DNA from: Thiopseudomonas sp964394445
GTDB lineage: Bacteria > Pseudomonadota > Gammaproteobacteria > Pseudomonadales > Pseudomonadaceae
DNA length: 64,000 nucleotides
Direction of reading: 5' to 3'
Assembly (NCBI GenBank): GCA_964394445.1
Contig: CAYMXO010000003.1
Coordinates: forward strand, 37,861-101,860
Position numbers and translations under genes: made by a program. Positions 44,912-54,035 of the stretch are shown in pieces. The notes under the pieces are model-generated. The model saw nothing but the letters and a program-made list of their open reading frames with translations, was not told where the DNA came from and ran no database searches. Position 1 is the stretch's first letter. The number at the start of each line of letters is the position of its first letter.

Positions 44912-45148
44912 ATGTCAAAAGTTTGTCAAGTAACCGGTAAGGGTCCGGTTACCGGGAACAACGTTTCCCACGCCAACAACAAAACCCGTCGCCGTTTCCT
45001 GCCAAACTTGCAGTACCATCGTTTCTGGGTTGAGTCCGAGAAGCGTTTCGTACGTCTGCGTGTATCTGCCAAGGGTATGCGCGTAATCGACAAGCGTGGC
45101 ATCGACACCGTTCTGTCCGAGCTGCGCGCTCGCGGCGTCAAGTTCTAA
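44912..45148 (+). CDS. rpmB: 50S ribosomal protein L28
   Basis: A 78-residue L28 (bL28). The sequence SKVCQVTGKGPVTGNNVSHANNKTRRRFLPNLQ is typical, with KGMRVIDKRGIDTVL at the end. It is followed by rpmG after 11 bases, the usual two-gene operon. Confidence 0.98.
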   Translation: MSKVCQVTGKGPVTGNNVSHANNKTRRRFLPNLQYHRFWVESEKRFVRLRVSAKGMRVIDKRGIDTVLSELRARGVKF

Positions 45149-45159
45149 GGAGCAGTCTC

Positions 45160-45315
45160 ATGCGTGATTTGATTCGTCTGGTTTCTAGCGCTGGTACAGG
45201 TCACTTCTATACCACCGACAAGAACAAGCGTACTACTCCGGAAAAGCTGGAGATCAAAAAATTTGATCCGGTTATCCGCAAGCACGTGATCTACAAGGAA
45301 GGCAAAATCAAGTAA
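45160..45315 (+). CDS. rpmG: 50S ribosomal protein L33
   Basis: A 51-residue L33 (bL33) beginning MRDLIRLVSSAGTGHFYTT and ending YKEGKIK. It lacks the CxxC zinc pairs, so it is the zinc-free form usual for Pseudomonas. AAGGAG lies 11 bases before the ATG. A strong terminator follows. Confidence 0.97.
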   Translation: MRDLIRLVSSAGTGHFYTTDKNKRTTPEKLEIKKFDPVIRKHVIYKEGKIK

Positions 45316-45331
45316 TTGATCGGCCCTCCAG

Positions 45332-45361
45332 AAAAAGCCCGCCTCTTGAGCGGGCTTTTTT
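45332..45361 (+). terminator. Rho-independent terminator after rpmG
   Basis: AAAAAGCCCGC (45332-45342), a 7-base loop, then GCGGGC and six T (45350-45361): an 11-bp stem with U-tail, ending the rpmB-rpmG transcript 16 bases after the rpmG stop. The A-run on the left makes it potentially bidirectional. Confidence 0.9.
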
Positions 45362-45572
45362 GTTGCTGACAGGTTGTATGTTTGTTGCCGTCAGCCCCGG
45401 CCGCAGAGTGTGTCTGTCGTCAGCGGTGGTGTCGCTTGCTACGATCACATGAGTGCCGGCCTGTGCCCAATCGCGTGTTGTGCCGGTGCGCAAGCTGCAG
45501 GTGCTAGTGCTTTCAGGCTAAACTGGCCGCTTTGCGGGTCTGTCCGGTCATGTGAGGATTGCAGGAAACACA

Positions 45573-46835
45573 ATGAAAGTTCTGGTGCTGGGTGCCGGAG
45601 TGACCGGCGTTACAACCGCTTACTATCTGCGGCAACAAGGCTTTTCGGTGACGGTAGTGGATCGCCAGCCCGGTGTCGGCCTGGAAACCAGCTTTGCCAA
45701 CGCCGGGCAGATCTCGCCGGGTTACGCAACGCCCTGGGCGGCACCGGGGATCCCGCTCAGGGCCATGCGCTGGCTCATGCAGAGGCATGCGCCGCTGGCC
45801 ATCCGCCTGACCCCTGACTGGCGTCAATACCAGTGGTTGTGGCTGGCCCTGCGCAACTGCACCGCTGCGCGCTATGCCGTCAACAAGGAGCGCATGTTGC
45901 GTCTGGCCGAGTACAGCCGGGATTGCCTGGACGAGCTGCGGCATGTCACAGGCATCGGGTACGACGACCGGCAGCTGGGTACCACACAGGTTTTTCGCAG
46001 CCAGCAGCAGCTGGATGCGGCAGCAGAGGACATGCGTCTGCTGGCAGAAAGTGGTGTGCCGCACCGGTTGCTGAAACCGGAGGAAATCCACGAAGTCGAG
46101 CCGGCGTTGCACGCTGTACGCCACCAGCTGACCGGAGCCCTGCACCTGCCCAATGACCAGACCGGCGACTGCTACCTGTTTACCTGCCGCCTGGCCGAGC
46201 TGGCACAGACGGCCGGTGTCGAGTTTCGTTTCAACAGTACGGTAGGGGAGCTGTCGGGGGCGGGTGACCGTTTGTTGGGCGTCAAGGTGGACGGCGCGCT
46301 TGAGCGGGCCGACCATTACGTGCTGGCGCTTGGAACCAGCTCGCGCAGGCTGCTGAACGGGCTGGGTCTGGATGTGCCGCTGTATCCGCTCAAGGGTTAC
46401 TCGCTGACTTACGGCATCCGCAACGTATCGGCCGCACCGGCCTCGACCGTGCTTGATGAAACCTGGAAGGTGGCGCTGACCCGCCTTGGCGGGCGGGTGC
46501 GTGTTGGCGGCATGGCGGAACTTGCCGGCAACGATCTGGGTCTGAACCCCCGGCGCCGGGAAACCCTGGAGATGGTCGTCAACTCCCTGTTTCCGCAGGC
46601 GGGCGACAGTTCAAGGGCAGCGTTCTGGGCCGGGTTGCGCCATGCCATGCCGGACAGTGTCCCGGTGCTGGGGGGTACGGCCTACGCCAACCTGTCGCTG
46701 AACATTGGCCACACCACGCTGGGCTGGACCATGGCCTGCGGAGCAGCACAGTATCTGGCCGACCAGCTGGCCGGTAAAACACCCAAAATCAGCAGCGAAG
46801 GACTGGACATCTTTCGTTACGCTGGCCGTTTCTAG
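45573..46835 (+). CDS. dadA: D-amino acid dehydrogenase small subunit
   Basis: A 420-residue FAD-dependent enzyme that oxidises D-alanine to pyruvate and passes electrons to the respiratory chain. The FAD motif VLVLGAGVTGVTTAYYL (GxGxxG) begins the protein; LETSFANAGQISPGYA and YAVNKERMLRL, DETWKVALTRL and GHTTLGWTMACG follow as in DadA. It is about 12 residues shorter at the C terminus than P. aeruginosa DadA. ATG 45573 follows AGGAAA. The alanine racemase gene follows after 22 bases: together they form the L-alanine catabolic pair (racemase then dehydrogenase). Confidence 0.95.
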   Translation: MKVLVLGAGVTGVTTAYYLRQQGFSVTVVDRQPGVGLETSFANAGQISPGYATPWAAPGIPLRAMRWLMQRHAPLAIRLTPDWRQYQWLWLALRNCTAARYAVNKERMLRLAEYSRDCLDELRHVTGIGYDDRQLGTTQVFRSQQQLDAAAEDMRLLAESGVPHRLLKPEEIHEVEPALHAVRHQLTGALHLPNDQTGDCYLFTCRLAELAQTAGVEFRFNSTVGELSGAGDRLLGVKVDGALERADHYVLALGTSSRRLLNGLGLDVPLYPLKGYSLTYGIRNVSAAPASTVLDETWKVALTRLGGRVRVGGMAELAGNDLGLNPRRRETLEMVVNSLFPQAGDSSRAAFWAGLRHAMPDSVPVLGGTAYANLSLNIGHTTLGWTMACGAAQYLADQLAGKTPKISSEGLDIFRYAGRF

Positions 46836-46857
46836 TCCGCTTGCCCCGAGGTATGCC

Positions 46858-47928
46858 ATGCGTCCGGCACAGGCTGTAATCGATCTGTCTGCTTTGTTGC
46901 ACAACTACCGTCTGGCCAGGTCACTGAGCCGTGGCGGAGCCCTGGCCGTGGTCAAGGCCGATGCCTATGGCCATGGCGCAGTCCGTTGTGCCCGGGCGCT
47001 GGCCGATGATGCCGACGGTTTTGCCGTTGCCTGCATCGGGGAAGCGCTGGAGCTGCGTCAGGCTGGTATCCAGCTGCCGATTTTGCTGCTGGAAGGTATT
47101 TTCCATCCGGATGAGCTGGCTGTCTGTGCCGACCAGGACCTGTGGCTGGTGGTGCATGCGCAGTGGCAGCTGGAGTTGCTGGAGCAGGCGGTGTTGCCCA
47201 AACCGCTGACCTGCTGGCTGAAGCTGGATTCGGGCATGCACCGGGTGGGCTTTTTCCCTCACGACTATGCGGCTGCCTGGCAGCGCCTGCGCGCCAGTAG
47301 CAACGTTGCCGACATCGTCATGATGAGCCACCTGGCCCGGGCCGACGAGCCGGACAGTGCTGCCACGCAGGAGCAATTCCGGCAATTTGATCTGGCCACC
47401 CGCGGGCTTGAAGGACTGCGTAGCCTGGGTAACTCGGCGGCCATTCTTGGCTGGCCGGAACTGGACAGTGACTGGAACCGGCCCGGCATCATGCTGTATG
47501 GCAGCAACCCGCTGGCGGCGGGACACCGGCCGGGCCGGCAGTTAAGACCGGTGATGACCCTGGAATCGAAGATTATCGCAGTGCGCGAGTTGCCGGCAGG
47601 CGAGCCGGTCGGCTACGGCGCACGCTTTGTTACTTCGGCACCGACCCGCATTGGCGTCGTGGCGATGGGCTATGCCGACGGTTATCCGCGGCATGCGGCC
47701 GATGGCACGCCGGTACTGGTTGATGACCAGCCGGCAACACTGGCGGGGCGGGTATCGATGGACATGCTTACGGTAAACCTGAGCCAATTGCCGCAGGCCG
47801 GGGTGGGCAGCAAAGTGGAGTTGTGGGGCAGCAAGCTGCCGGTCGGGCAAGTGGCTGCCCACGCCGATACCATTGCCTACACCTTGCTGACCGGTGTCAG
47901 GCGGGTGTCGCGTCATTATCGTTGCTGA
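46858..47928 (+). CDS. alr: Alanine racemase, catabolic (DadX-like)
   Basis: A 356-residue PLP enzyme interconverting L- and D-alanine. The PLP lysine is in VVKADAYGHG (about residue 33), and the catalytic Tyr region is VGYGARF near 260; LDSGMHRVGF and SMDMLTV are also present. Position directly after dadA indicates the catabolic form that feeds D-alanine to DadA, though it could also serve cell-wall synthesis. P. aeruginosa has a RidA-type gene between the two, absent here. Confidence 0.95.
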   Translation: MRPAQAVIDLSALLHNYRLARSLSRGGALAVVKADAYGHGAVRCARALADDADGFAVACIGEALELRQAGIQLPILLLEGIFHPDELAVCADQDLWLVVHAQWQLELLEQAVLPKPLTCWLKLDSGMHRVGFFPHDYAAAWQRLRASSNVADIVMMSHLARADEPDSAATQEQFRQFDLATRGLEGLRSLGNSAAILGWPELDSDWNRPGIMLYGSNPLAAGHRPGRQLRPVMTLESKIIAVRELPAGEPVGYGARFVTSAPTRIGVVAMGYADGYPRHAADGTPVLVDDQPATLAGRVSMDMLTVNLSQLPQAGVGSKVELWGSKLPVGQVAAHADTIAYTLLTGVRRVSRHYRC

Positions 47929-48153
47929 CAGCCGGAAAGTGGTTTTCGCCTGCGCCCGGCTGTACCAGGCCAGGCTTTTGCGCTGTGACTGCTGGTCGCC
48001 TGTTGTTTCACATCGCTGCCCGACTGGTTATACTATGCGGCAATTTGCATGACCGGGCTGGCATGCAGGCAGTTTTGGCCCCGGTTGCAGTCCAGAGTCG
48101 GGATGGCCGCCAGGCCGGCCGCAACTTTCAACATAAAGTAAAGAGGGTACCCC

Positions 48154-48621
48154 GTGAACCTGATCAAGAAAATTCTGGTCGCGCAGGCGACTGCATTGTT
48201 TGTACTGGCCGGCGCTGCTACCCAGGCAGTGGCTGATGATAGCGTTGCTGCACGTCTCAAGCCGGTTGGCGACGTGTGCATCGAGGGCCAGGAGTGTGCG
48301 GCGGCTGTTGCCGCAGCTGCGGATGTCGCAGATGCGGCGGGTGCTGCAAGCGAATCGGCAGCTGCTCCGGCTGCTGCCGGTCGCAGTGGTGATGACATTG
48401 TTGCCAGGAGTTGTGGTGTGTGCCACGGTACCGGCCTGCTGGATGCACCAAAAACTGGTGACAAGGAAGCCTGGGCAGCTCGTGCCGAGCTGGTTGGCGG
48501 CATGGATGGTCTGCTGGCTGTAGCGATTGGCGGCAAGGGCGCCATGCCACCCATGGGTACCTGTGGTGACTGTTCTGATGAAGAGCTGGTAAATGCCATC
48601 AAGGTCATGTCTGGTCTGTAA
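48154..48621 (+). CDS. cycB: Cytochrome c5
   Basis: A 155-residue exported monohaem cytochrome. Signal peptide residues 1-27 (IKKILVAQATALFVLAGAATQAVA), an Ala-rich linker, then a C-terminal haem domain with CGVCH (haem attachment), AMPPMG (axial Met) and the extra CGDC disulfide that marks c5-type cytochromes. It is expected to be an electron carrier between respiratory complexes. A weak -10 (TATACT, 48029-48034) lies upstream in the 225-base gap after alr, and a terminator follows. Confidence 0.9.
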   Translation: MNLIKKILVAQATALFVLAGAATQAVADDSVAARLKPVGDVCIEGQECAAAVAAAADVADAAGAASESAAAPAAAGRSGDDIVARSCGVCHGTGLLDAPKTGDKEAWAARAELVGGMDGLLAVAIGGKGAMPPMGTCGDCSDEELVNAIKVMSGL

Positions 48622-48641
48622 GGCTGGTCATGGTGTTAAAG

Positions 48642-48671
48642 AAACCCGGCCGGATCTGCGCCGGGTTTTTT
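48642..48671 (+). terminator. Rho-independent terminator after cytochrome c5
   Basis: AAACCCGGC (48642-48650), loop, GCCGGGTTTTTT (48660-48671): a 9-bp stem with T-run, starting 20 bases after the stop. Confidence 0.88.
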
Positions 48672-48899
48672 GTGGATGGAAGAAAAGTAAGTGTTACCGC
48701 CTGTTTTTGGCCGAAAATAACCTAAAGTTGACCTGCACCATTGCACAGAGGGCTGCAAGCATGGCAAGCACTCCGCTTTGTGTTAGTATTTGTCAGTCAG
48801 GGGAATGCCGCTAGCCTGGTGTTTCCACACAAAAACAGGTAAATATACGCCTGAAAAGTTCACCCTTATTAGTCTGCATGATGCAAAAGGAGAATAACC

Positions 48900-49481
48900 A
48901 TGGCCTTTGAATTGCCCGCACTGCCTTACGCGCAGAACGCCCTTGAGCCACACATTTCCGCAGAAACACTGGATTATCACCACGGCAAGCACCACAACGC
49001 CTATGTCGTCAACCTGAACAACCTGGTGCCTGGCACCGAATTTGAAGGCAAAAGCCTGGAAGACATCATCAAGACCTCCGCTGGTGGCGTATTCAACAAT
49101 GCGGCCCAGGTCTGGAACCACACTTTTTACTGGAACTGCCTGAGCCCTAACGGCGGCGGCGAGCCTACTGGCGCCCTGGCTGATGCCATCAATGCAGCTT
49201 TTGGCTCTTTCGAAAAGTTCAAGGAAGAGTTCACCAAGACTGCCATCGGTACCTTTGGTTCCGGCTGGGCCTGGCTGGTGAAAAAGCCGGACGGCACTGT
49301 TGCCCTGAGCAGCACCATTGGTGCCGGCTGCCCGCTGACCACCGAAGACAAGGCGCTGCTGACCTGTGACGTATGGGAGCACGCTTACTACATCGACTAC
49401 CGCAATGCCCGTCCGAAGTATGTCGAGGCATTCTGGAACCTGGTCAACTGGGACTTTGTTGCCGCCAACTTTGCCGGCTGA
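48900..49481 (+). CDS. sodB: Iron superoxide dismutase
   Basis: A 193-residue SodB that converts superoxide to peroxide and oxygen. Metal ligands are visible: His in HHGKHHNAYV, His in VWNHTFYW, and the DVWEHAYYID motif (Asp and His). FNNAAQ and the Gln position point to the iron form. AAGGAG lies 8 bases upstream. sodB adjacent to bifA is the P. aeruginosa order (PA4366-PA4367), whereas cytochrome c5 upstream is from another region there. The 278 bases upstream contain the c5 terminator and presumably the sodB promoter; no Fur box was recognised. Confidence 0.97.
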   Translation: MAFELPALPYAQNALEPHISAETLDYHHGKHHNAYVVNLNNLVPGTEFEGKSLEDIIKTSAGGVFNNAAQVWNHTFYWNCLSPNGGGEPTGALADAINAAFGSFEKFKEEFTKTAIGTFGSGWAWLVKKPDGTVALSSTIGAGCPLTTEDKALLTCDVWEHAYYIDYRNARPKYVEAFWNLVNWDFVAANFAG

Positions 49482-49607
49482 TAGTCCGCTCCCGGGCCGG
49501 ACACCGTACGGGCGGGTCCGGCACATGCGGCAGACCTGGTGTCTGCCGCATGCACGGGTCCCGGGACATTGTATATTCTTGCCGTTACCTGCAATTCAGG
49601 GCCACGC

Positions 49608-51674
49608 ATGACTGCCAATCAAACCGCTTTAGCCCCTGCGCCTACCCGTCTGTCCGGTATGCTGCTGCGCTGGATCCTGCTGGTGGCACTGGCGGTAAGT
49701 GTTGCCATGAGTTTGGTGCAGATAGCACGCTGCGTTTCTGTAACCAAAGAACAAATTCATGATGAAGGTCAGCAATTGCTGGCCATCTTTTCCGGTGCTG
49801 CCAGACAGGCATTGCAGGACAACAGTGTTGTCACGGCCGGGCAGGCGGTCAGCGGCCTGTTGCAGCATCCATCCTTGCGCTTCGCCAGACTGGGCCGCCC
49901 CGACGAGCTGCCACTGGCCGAGCAGCTGCGCCCCCTGCAGTACTCTGCGCTGCGTTATTTGACTGACCGGTTGTTTACCGCCGAGCAGCATTTTTTCCTC
50001 GAGCTTGAAACTGCCAGCGGTGGGCAGTATCTGGGGCGCCTGGAAATCAGCCTGGATACTGCCGGTTATGCCGAGCGTTTTTTGCGCGAGTCCGGGATCA
50101 TTGCGCTGACCGGGCTGCTGGGAGTGGCAATTTTGCTTGTCAGCCTGTCCCTGGTCTTGCGCAAGCAGTTGACGCGCCCGCTCTCCGGCATGCTGGAAGA
50201 AATGACCTATATTGATCCGGAACGGCCCGGACGGCACCAGCTGAACATCGCCAGCGGCCACCGCAACAACGAGCTGGGACAATGGGTGGAACGGGTCAAC
50301 CAGCTGCTGCGGGCCATCGAGCACATCAACCAGTTGCATCAGGAAGCCGAAGAAAACCTGCTGCACATGTCGCATGTCGACTTCCTTACCGGCCTGCCCA
50401 ACCGCCTGGGCCTGCAAGGCAAGCTGGACGGCATCCTGACCCGGGCCCGCCAGAGTGACAAGGCGGTTGCCGTCATGTGCATCGGCCTGGACGGATTCAA
50501 ATCGATCAACGAGCGCTACAGCTTCCAGCTGGGCGACTGGATTCTGCGCTCGTTTGCCCAGCGTGTCGGTAGTCAGCTGTCGGCCGAGCTGGACAGTTTT
50601 GCCCGGCTGGGTGGCGACCAGTTCATTCTGATCCACTCCGGTCTGGACAACTCTTATCAGGCGGCGGTACTGGCGCAAAAAGTGTTGTTCCTGTTGCATC
50701 AGCCGTTCCGGGTGCCACAGGAAGGCCAGGAAGATGTGGTCATCCGGCTCAATGCCACCATAGGCATAACCCTGTTTCCCGGTGATGCCCAAACCAGCGA
50801 GCTGTTGCTGCAGAAGGCCGAACAGACCATGCGCCTGTCGAAAATGGGTGGCCGCAACCGTTACCAGTTCTATATCGCCAGTATCGACCAGCAGCTGCGT
50901 GACCGGCGTCAGATGGAGCTGGACCTGGAGAACGCGCTGGCCCGCCGCGAGCTGTTCCTGCTGTATCAGCCGCAAATTGAATTTGCTACCGGCAAGGTGG
51001 TAGGTGCCGAAGCGCTGCTGCGCTGGCAGCGCAAGAATGGCGAAATGATTTCTCCGGATATCTTCATTCCGCTGGCAGAACAGAACGGTGCCATCGTCAA
51101 GATAGGTGAATGGGTGCTGGAGCAGGCGTGCGAACAACTGCGTGACTGGCTGGATGTCGGCTGGCAGGACTTCCGTATCGCTGTCAACCTGTCTGCGGTC
51201 CAGCTGCACCACGATGGGCTGGAAAACTCGATCGAGCGGATCATGGCGGCTTATCAGATTCCGCCTGATTGTCTGGAGCTGGAGGTGACCGAAACCAGCC
51301 TGATGCAGGATGTGGAAACCGCCCGCAAGCAACTGCTGGCCCTGCGCAAGCTGGGAGTGACGATTGCCATTGACGACTTCGGTACCGGCCATTCTTCCCT
51401 GGCCTACTTGAAGCGTCTGCCCCTGGACAAGATCAAGATAGACCGCGGTTTTGTGCAGGAAATGCAAAGCAGCAATGATGATGCCACCATTGTCCGTACG
51501 GTTGTGCAGCTGAGCCACAGCCTGCAACTGAAGGTGCTGGCAGAAGGTGTGGAAACCGCGGAAACGGAAAAAATGCTGATGGCACTGGGCTGCGACGAGG
51601 GCCAGGGCTATCTGTACAGCAAACCGATCAGTGGTGAAGCCCTGCTGGACCGTTTTGGGCGCTTCAGTGACTGA
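49608..51674 (+). CDS. bifA: BifA-like c-di-GMP phosphodiesterase (GGDQF-EAL)
   Basis: A 688-residue membrane protein. An N-terminal helix (WILLVALAVSVAMSLVQIA), a periplasmic region of about 130 residues and a second helix (IIALTGLLGVAILLVSLSLVL) precede a HAMP-like linker. Then come a degenerate GGDEF domain (GGDQF near residue 334) and an EAL domain (EALLRW near 467, with DDFGTGHSSLAYLKRL and the loop EVTETSLM). The altered GGDEF with intact EAL, total length, and position next to sodB all match BifA of P. aeruginosa, a c-di-GMP-degrading enzyme that promotes swarming and limits biofilm. The start at 49608 was chosen because it is an ATG near the first helix and gives the BifA length; TTG/GTG options exist upstream. 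Confidence 0.9.
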   Translation: MTANQTALAPAPTRLSGMLLRWILLVALAVSVAMSLVQIARCVSVTKEQIHDEGQQLLAIFSGAARQALQDNSVVTAGQAVSGLLQHPSLRFARLGRPDELPLAEQLRPLQYSALRYLTDRLFTAEQHFFLELETASGGQYLGRLEISLDTAGYAERFLRESGIIALTGLLGVAILLVSLSLVLRKQLTRPLSGMLEEMTYIDPERPGRHQLNIASGHRNNELGQWVERVNQLLRAIEHINQLHQEAEENLLHMSHVDFLTGLPNRLGLQGKLDGILTRARQSDKAVAVMCIGLDGFKSINERYSFQLGDWILRSFAQRVGSQLSAELDSFARLGGDQFILIHSGLDNSYQAAVLAQKVLFLLHQPFRVPQEGQEDVVIRLNATIGITLFPGDAQTSELLLQKAEQTMRLSKMGGRNRYQFYIASIDQQLRDRRQMELDLENALARRELFLLYQPQIEFATGKVVGAEALLRWQRKNGEMISPDIFIPLAEQNGAIVKIGEWVLEQACEQLRDWLDVGWQDFRIAVNLSAVQLHHDGLENSIERIMAAYQIPPDCLELEVTETSLMQDVETARKQLLALRKLGVTIAIDDFGTGHSSLAYLKRLPLDKIKIDRGFVQEMQSSNDDATIVRTVVQLSHSLQLKVLAEGVETAETEKMLMALGCDEGQGYLYSKPISGEALLDRFGRFSD

Positions 51675-52062
51675 GACTAAAAGCTTCCCGCTTAATCTTG
51701 CCCTGTGCTGGGCAGCGCTGTTTGGTTTGCTGGCGGTTGCCATGGGCGCTTTTGCCGCCCATGGTTTGCGCGGGGTGCTGGCGCCCGACAGTCTGCAGGC
51801 AGTACAAACCGCCGTGCAATACCAGATGTGGCACGCGCTGGCTCTGCTGGCAGTGGCCCGGTTGCCGGCGAGCCGATGGCGCCGGCTGGCCAGTTTGTTT
51901 TTTATTGGCGGCGTCATCGCTTTTTCCGGCAGTCTTTATGCAATGGTGTTTACCCCGCTGCGCCCGGGACTGGTCACGCCTTTGGGCGGCTTGCTGCTGA
52001 TGGCCGGCTGGCTGACGCTGTTGCTGATGGCCCTGGGACGCAAAGACAGGCGACAACCCTGA
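51667..52062 (+). CDS. DUF423 family membrane protein
   Basis: A 131-residue protein with about four membrane helices, of the DUF423/YgdD type (LFGLLAVAMGAFAAHGLRG, YQMWHALALL, FSGSLYAM, PLGGLLLMAGW). Function unknown. The GTG at 51667 overlaps the bifA stop (GTGACTGA), implying translational coupling; an ATG start is not available at the right place. The thiS gene follows after 13 bases. Confidence 0.85.
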   Translation: MTETKSFPLNLALCWAALFGLLAVAMGAFAAHGLRGVLAPDSLQAVQTAVQYQMWHALALLAVARLPASRWRRLASLFFIGGVIAFSGSLYAMVFTPLRPGLVTPLGGLLLMAGWLTLLLMALGRKDRRQP

Positions 52063-52075
52063 TTTAAGGAACAAG

Positions 52076-52282
52076 ATGCAAATGCGGATTGTATTGAACG
52101 GCGAACCACTGGATCTTGCCGAAAACAGTACGGTGGCTGAATTACTGCAACAACTGGAGCTGCATAACCGGCGCGTTGCCGTCGAGCTGAACCATGACAT
52201 CGTGGTGCGCAGTGAGCACGCCAATACCCGCCTGCAGGCCGGTGACCGGGTTGAGGTTGTGCATGCGATCGGCGGCGGCTGA
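52076..52282 (+). CDS. thiS: ThiS sulfur carrier protein
   Basis: A 68-residue ubiquitin-like sulfur carrier for thiazole synthesis of thiamine. The core is RIVLNGEPLDL, and the C terminus AIGGG supplies the Gly-Gly end on which thiocarboxylate is formed. The Shine-Dalgarno AAGGA sits 6 bases before ATG 52076; the family start is usually the second ATG (52082). thiG follows after 138 bases. Confidence 0.93.
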   Translation: MQMRIVLNGEPLDLAENSTVAELLQQLELHNRRVAVELNHDIVVRSEHANTRLQAGDRVEVVHAIGGG

Positions 52283-52420
52283 AGCAACGGCAGCAAAGAC
52301 GGCTCTTGCCTGCCGCTGCGCCTCTGTCCGCAGCCGGCGGCATGGCGAATCTCCATGAGGCACCAACAGTTCAAAGCAGATACCGCCAAGTGCATACCAA
52401 CCCACCAAGGACATCCATAT

Positions 52421-53212
52421 ATGACACAGCTTCCCGTAGACCGGCCGTTTGTGCTGGCTGGCAAAACCTATCAGTCACGTCTGCTGGTGGGTACTGGCAA
52501 ATACCGTGACCTGGAAGAAACCCGTCAGGCCATTGAGGCCTCCGGTGCCGAAATTGTCACTGTTGCCGTACGCCGTACCAATATCGGCCAGAACCCTGGC
52601 GAGCCCAACCTGCTGGACGTGATCAGCCCCGACCGCTATACCATCCTGCCCAATACCGCCGGTTGTCACAACGCAGAAGAAGCCGTACGCACCTGCCGTC
52701 TGGCGCGCGAGTTGCTGGACGGCAAGTCGCTGGTCAAGCTGGAAATTCTTGCCGATGACAAAACCCTGTTTCCCGACGTAGTGGAAACCCTCAAGGCCGC
52801 GCGCACGCTGGTCGAAGAAGGCTTCGATGTCATGGTATACACCAGTGACGATCCGGTCATTGCCCGCGAGCTGGAAGCCATCGGCTGTATAGCGGTGATG
52901 CCGTTGGCCGGCCTGATTGGCAGCGGGCTGGGTATCTGTAACCCCTACAACCTGAAAATCATCCTGGAAGAAGCCAGCGTCCCGGTACTGGTTGATGCCG
53001 GCGTCGGCACTGCCTCGGATGCGGCCATCGCGATGGAAATGGGCTGTGCTGCGGTACTGATGAACAGCGCCATTGCCCATGCCGGACAACCCGTGCTGAT
53101 GGCCGAAGCCATGCGCCATGCCGTGATTGCCGGACGCCAGGCCTACCTGGCCGGACGCATGCCCAGGCGTCTGTATGCTACCGCTTCTTCTCCACTGCAA
53201 GGCCTGATCTGA
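52421..53212 (+). CDS. thiG: Thiazole synthase
   Basis: A 263-residue TIM-barrel enzyme that uses ThiS-thiocarboxylate, DXP and dehydroglycine to make the thiamine thiazole. Conserved parts are SRLLVGTGKYRD, VAVRRTNIG, LPNTAGCHNAEEAV, VKLEIL (Schiff-base Lys region) and VLVDAGVGTASDAA. The ATG at 52421 begins MTQLPVDRPF. trmB starts 1 base after its stop. Confidence 0.97.
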   Translation: MTQLPVDRPFVLAGKTYQSRLLVGTGKYRDLEETRQAIEASGAEIVTVAVRRTNIGQNPGEPNLLDVISPDRYTILPNTAGCHNAEEAVRTCRLARELLDGKSLVKLEILADDKTLFPDVVETLKAARTLVEEGFDVMVYTSDDPVIARELEAIGCIAVMPLAGLIGSGLGICNPYNLKIILEEASVPVLVDAGVGTASDAAIAMEMGCAAVLMNSAIAHAGQPVLMAEAMRHAVIAGRQAYLAGRMPRRLYATASSPLQGLI

Positions 53213-53213
53213 C

Positions 53214-53918
53214 GTGACTACCGAACAACAGGATGCGGCAATGCAGCGCCGCGAAATCAAGAGTTTTGTCATGCGTGCCGGTCGTATGACGCCGGGCCAG
53301 CAGCGCGGACTGGATGAGGGCTGGCCGAAGTTCGGTCTGGAGCTGGAACACGGACCGCTGCTTACTACGGAGCTGTTTGGCCGTACTGCACCACTGACCC
53401 TTGAAATCGGCTTTGGCATGGGTCAATCCCTGCTGGAAATGGCCGCGGCCGCGCCGGAGCAGGACTTCATCGGCGTTGAGGTGCATCGTCCAGGCGTCGG
53501 CGCCCTGTTGGCGGGTCTGCTCAAGCAAGAGCTGACCAACATCCGGGTTTACAGCTGTGATGCCATTGAAGTGTTGCAGAAATGCATTGCCGACAGCAGC
53601 CTGGACCGGGTGCTGTTGTACTTTCCTGATCCGTGGCACAAGAGCCGGCACCACAAGCGGCGCATCGTTAACGAAAAATTTGCCGAACTGGTCCGGAAGA
53701 AACTCAAGCCGGGCGGTATCCTGCACATGGCAACTGACTGGGAGCCCTACGCAGAGCACATGCTGGAAGTCCTGCAACAGGCACCGGGTTACCGCAACCT
53801 GTCAGCCAGCGGAGACTGGGTTGAGCGCCCGCAGGAAAGGCCGGTAACCAAGTTTGAGCGTCGTGGCGAGCGGCTGGGGCATGGCGTTTGGGACCTCAAG
53901 TTTGTCCGGCAGGATTAA
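53214..53918 (+). CDS. trmB: tRNA (guanine-N7)-methyltransferase
   Basis: A 234-residue SAM-dependent enzyme that makes m7G46 in tRNA. Motif I is LEIGFGMGQSLLEMA, and the family motif is YFPDPWHKSRHHKRR with VKK/ATDWEPYAEHML following. The GTG start at 53214 directly follows thiG (stop at 53210-53212), so the genes are co-transcribed as in P. aeruginosa. Confidence 0.96.
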   Translation: MTTEQQDAAMQRREIKSFVMRAGRMTPGQQRGLDEGWPKFGLELEHGPLLTTELFGRTAPLTLEIGFGMGQSLLEMAAAAPEQDFIGVEVHRPGVGALLAGLLKQELTNIRVYSCDAIEVLQKCIADSSLDRVLLYFPDPWHKSRHHKRRIVNEKFAELVRKKLKPGGILHMATDWEPYAEHMLEVLQQAPGYRNLSASGDWVERPQERPVTKFERRGERLGHGVWDLKFVRQD

Positions 53919-54035
53919 ATGGCGGCAGATCGGCTAGCCAGGATCCATAGCGGTCTGTTTGCCGGTATTTAAAAGCGGCCGGTTTTCGGCCAGACAGGTG
54001 ACTGTCCCCGGGGACGGCGTCAGGAGAGCAGGAGT

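Noticed and set aside
49629..51917. 762-codon open frame on the minus strand across bifA
   Set aside because: Antisense shadow of a clearly recognised GGDEF-EAL protein; composition is His/Gln/Arg-rich as expected for a mirror frame.
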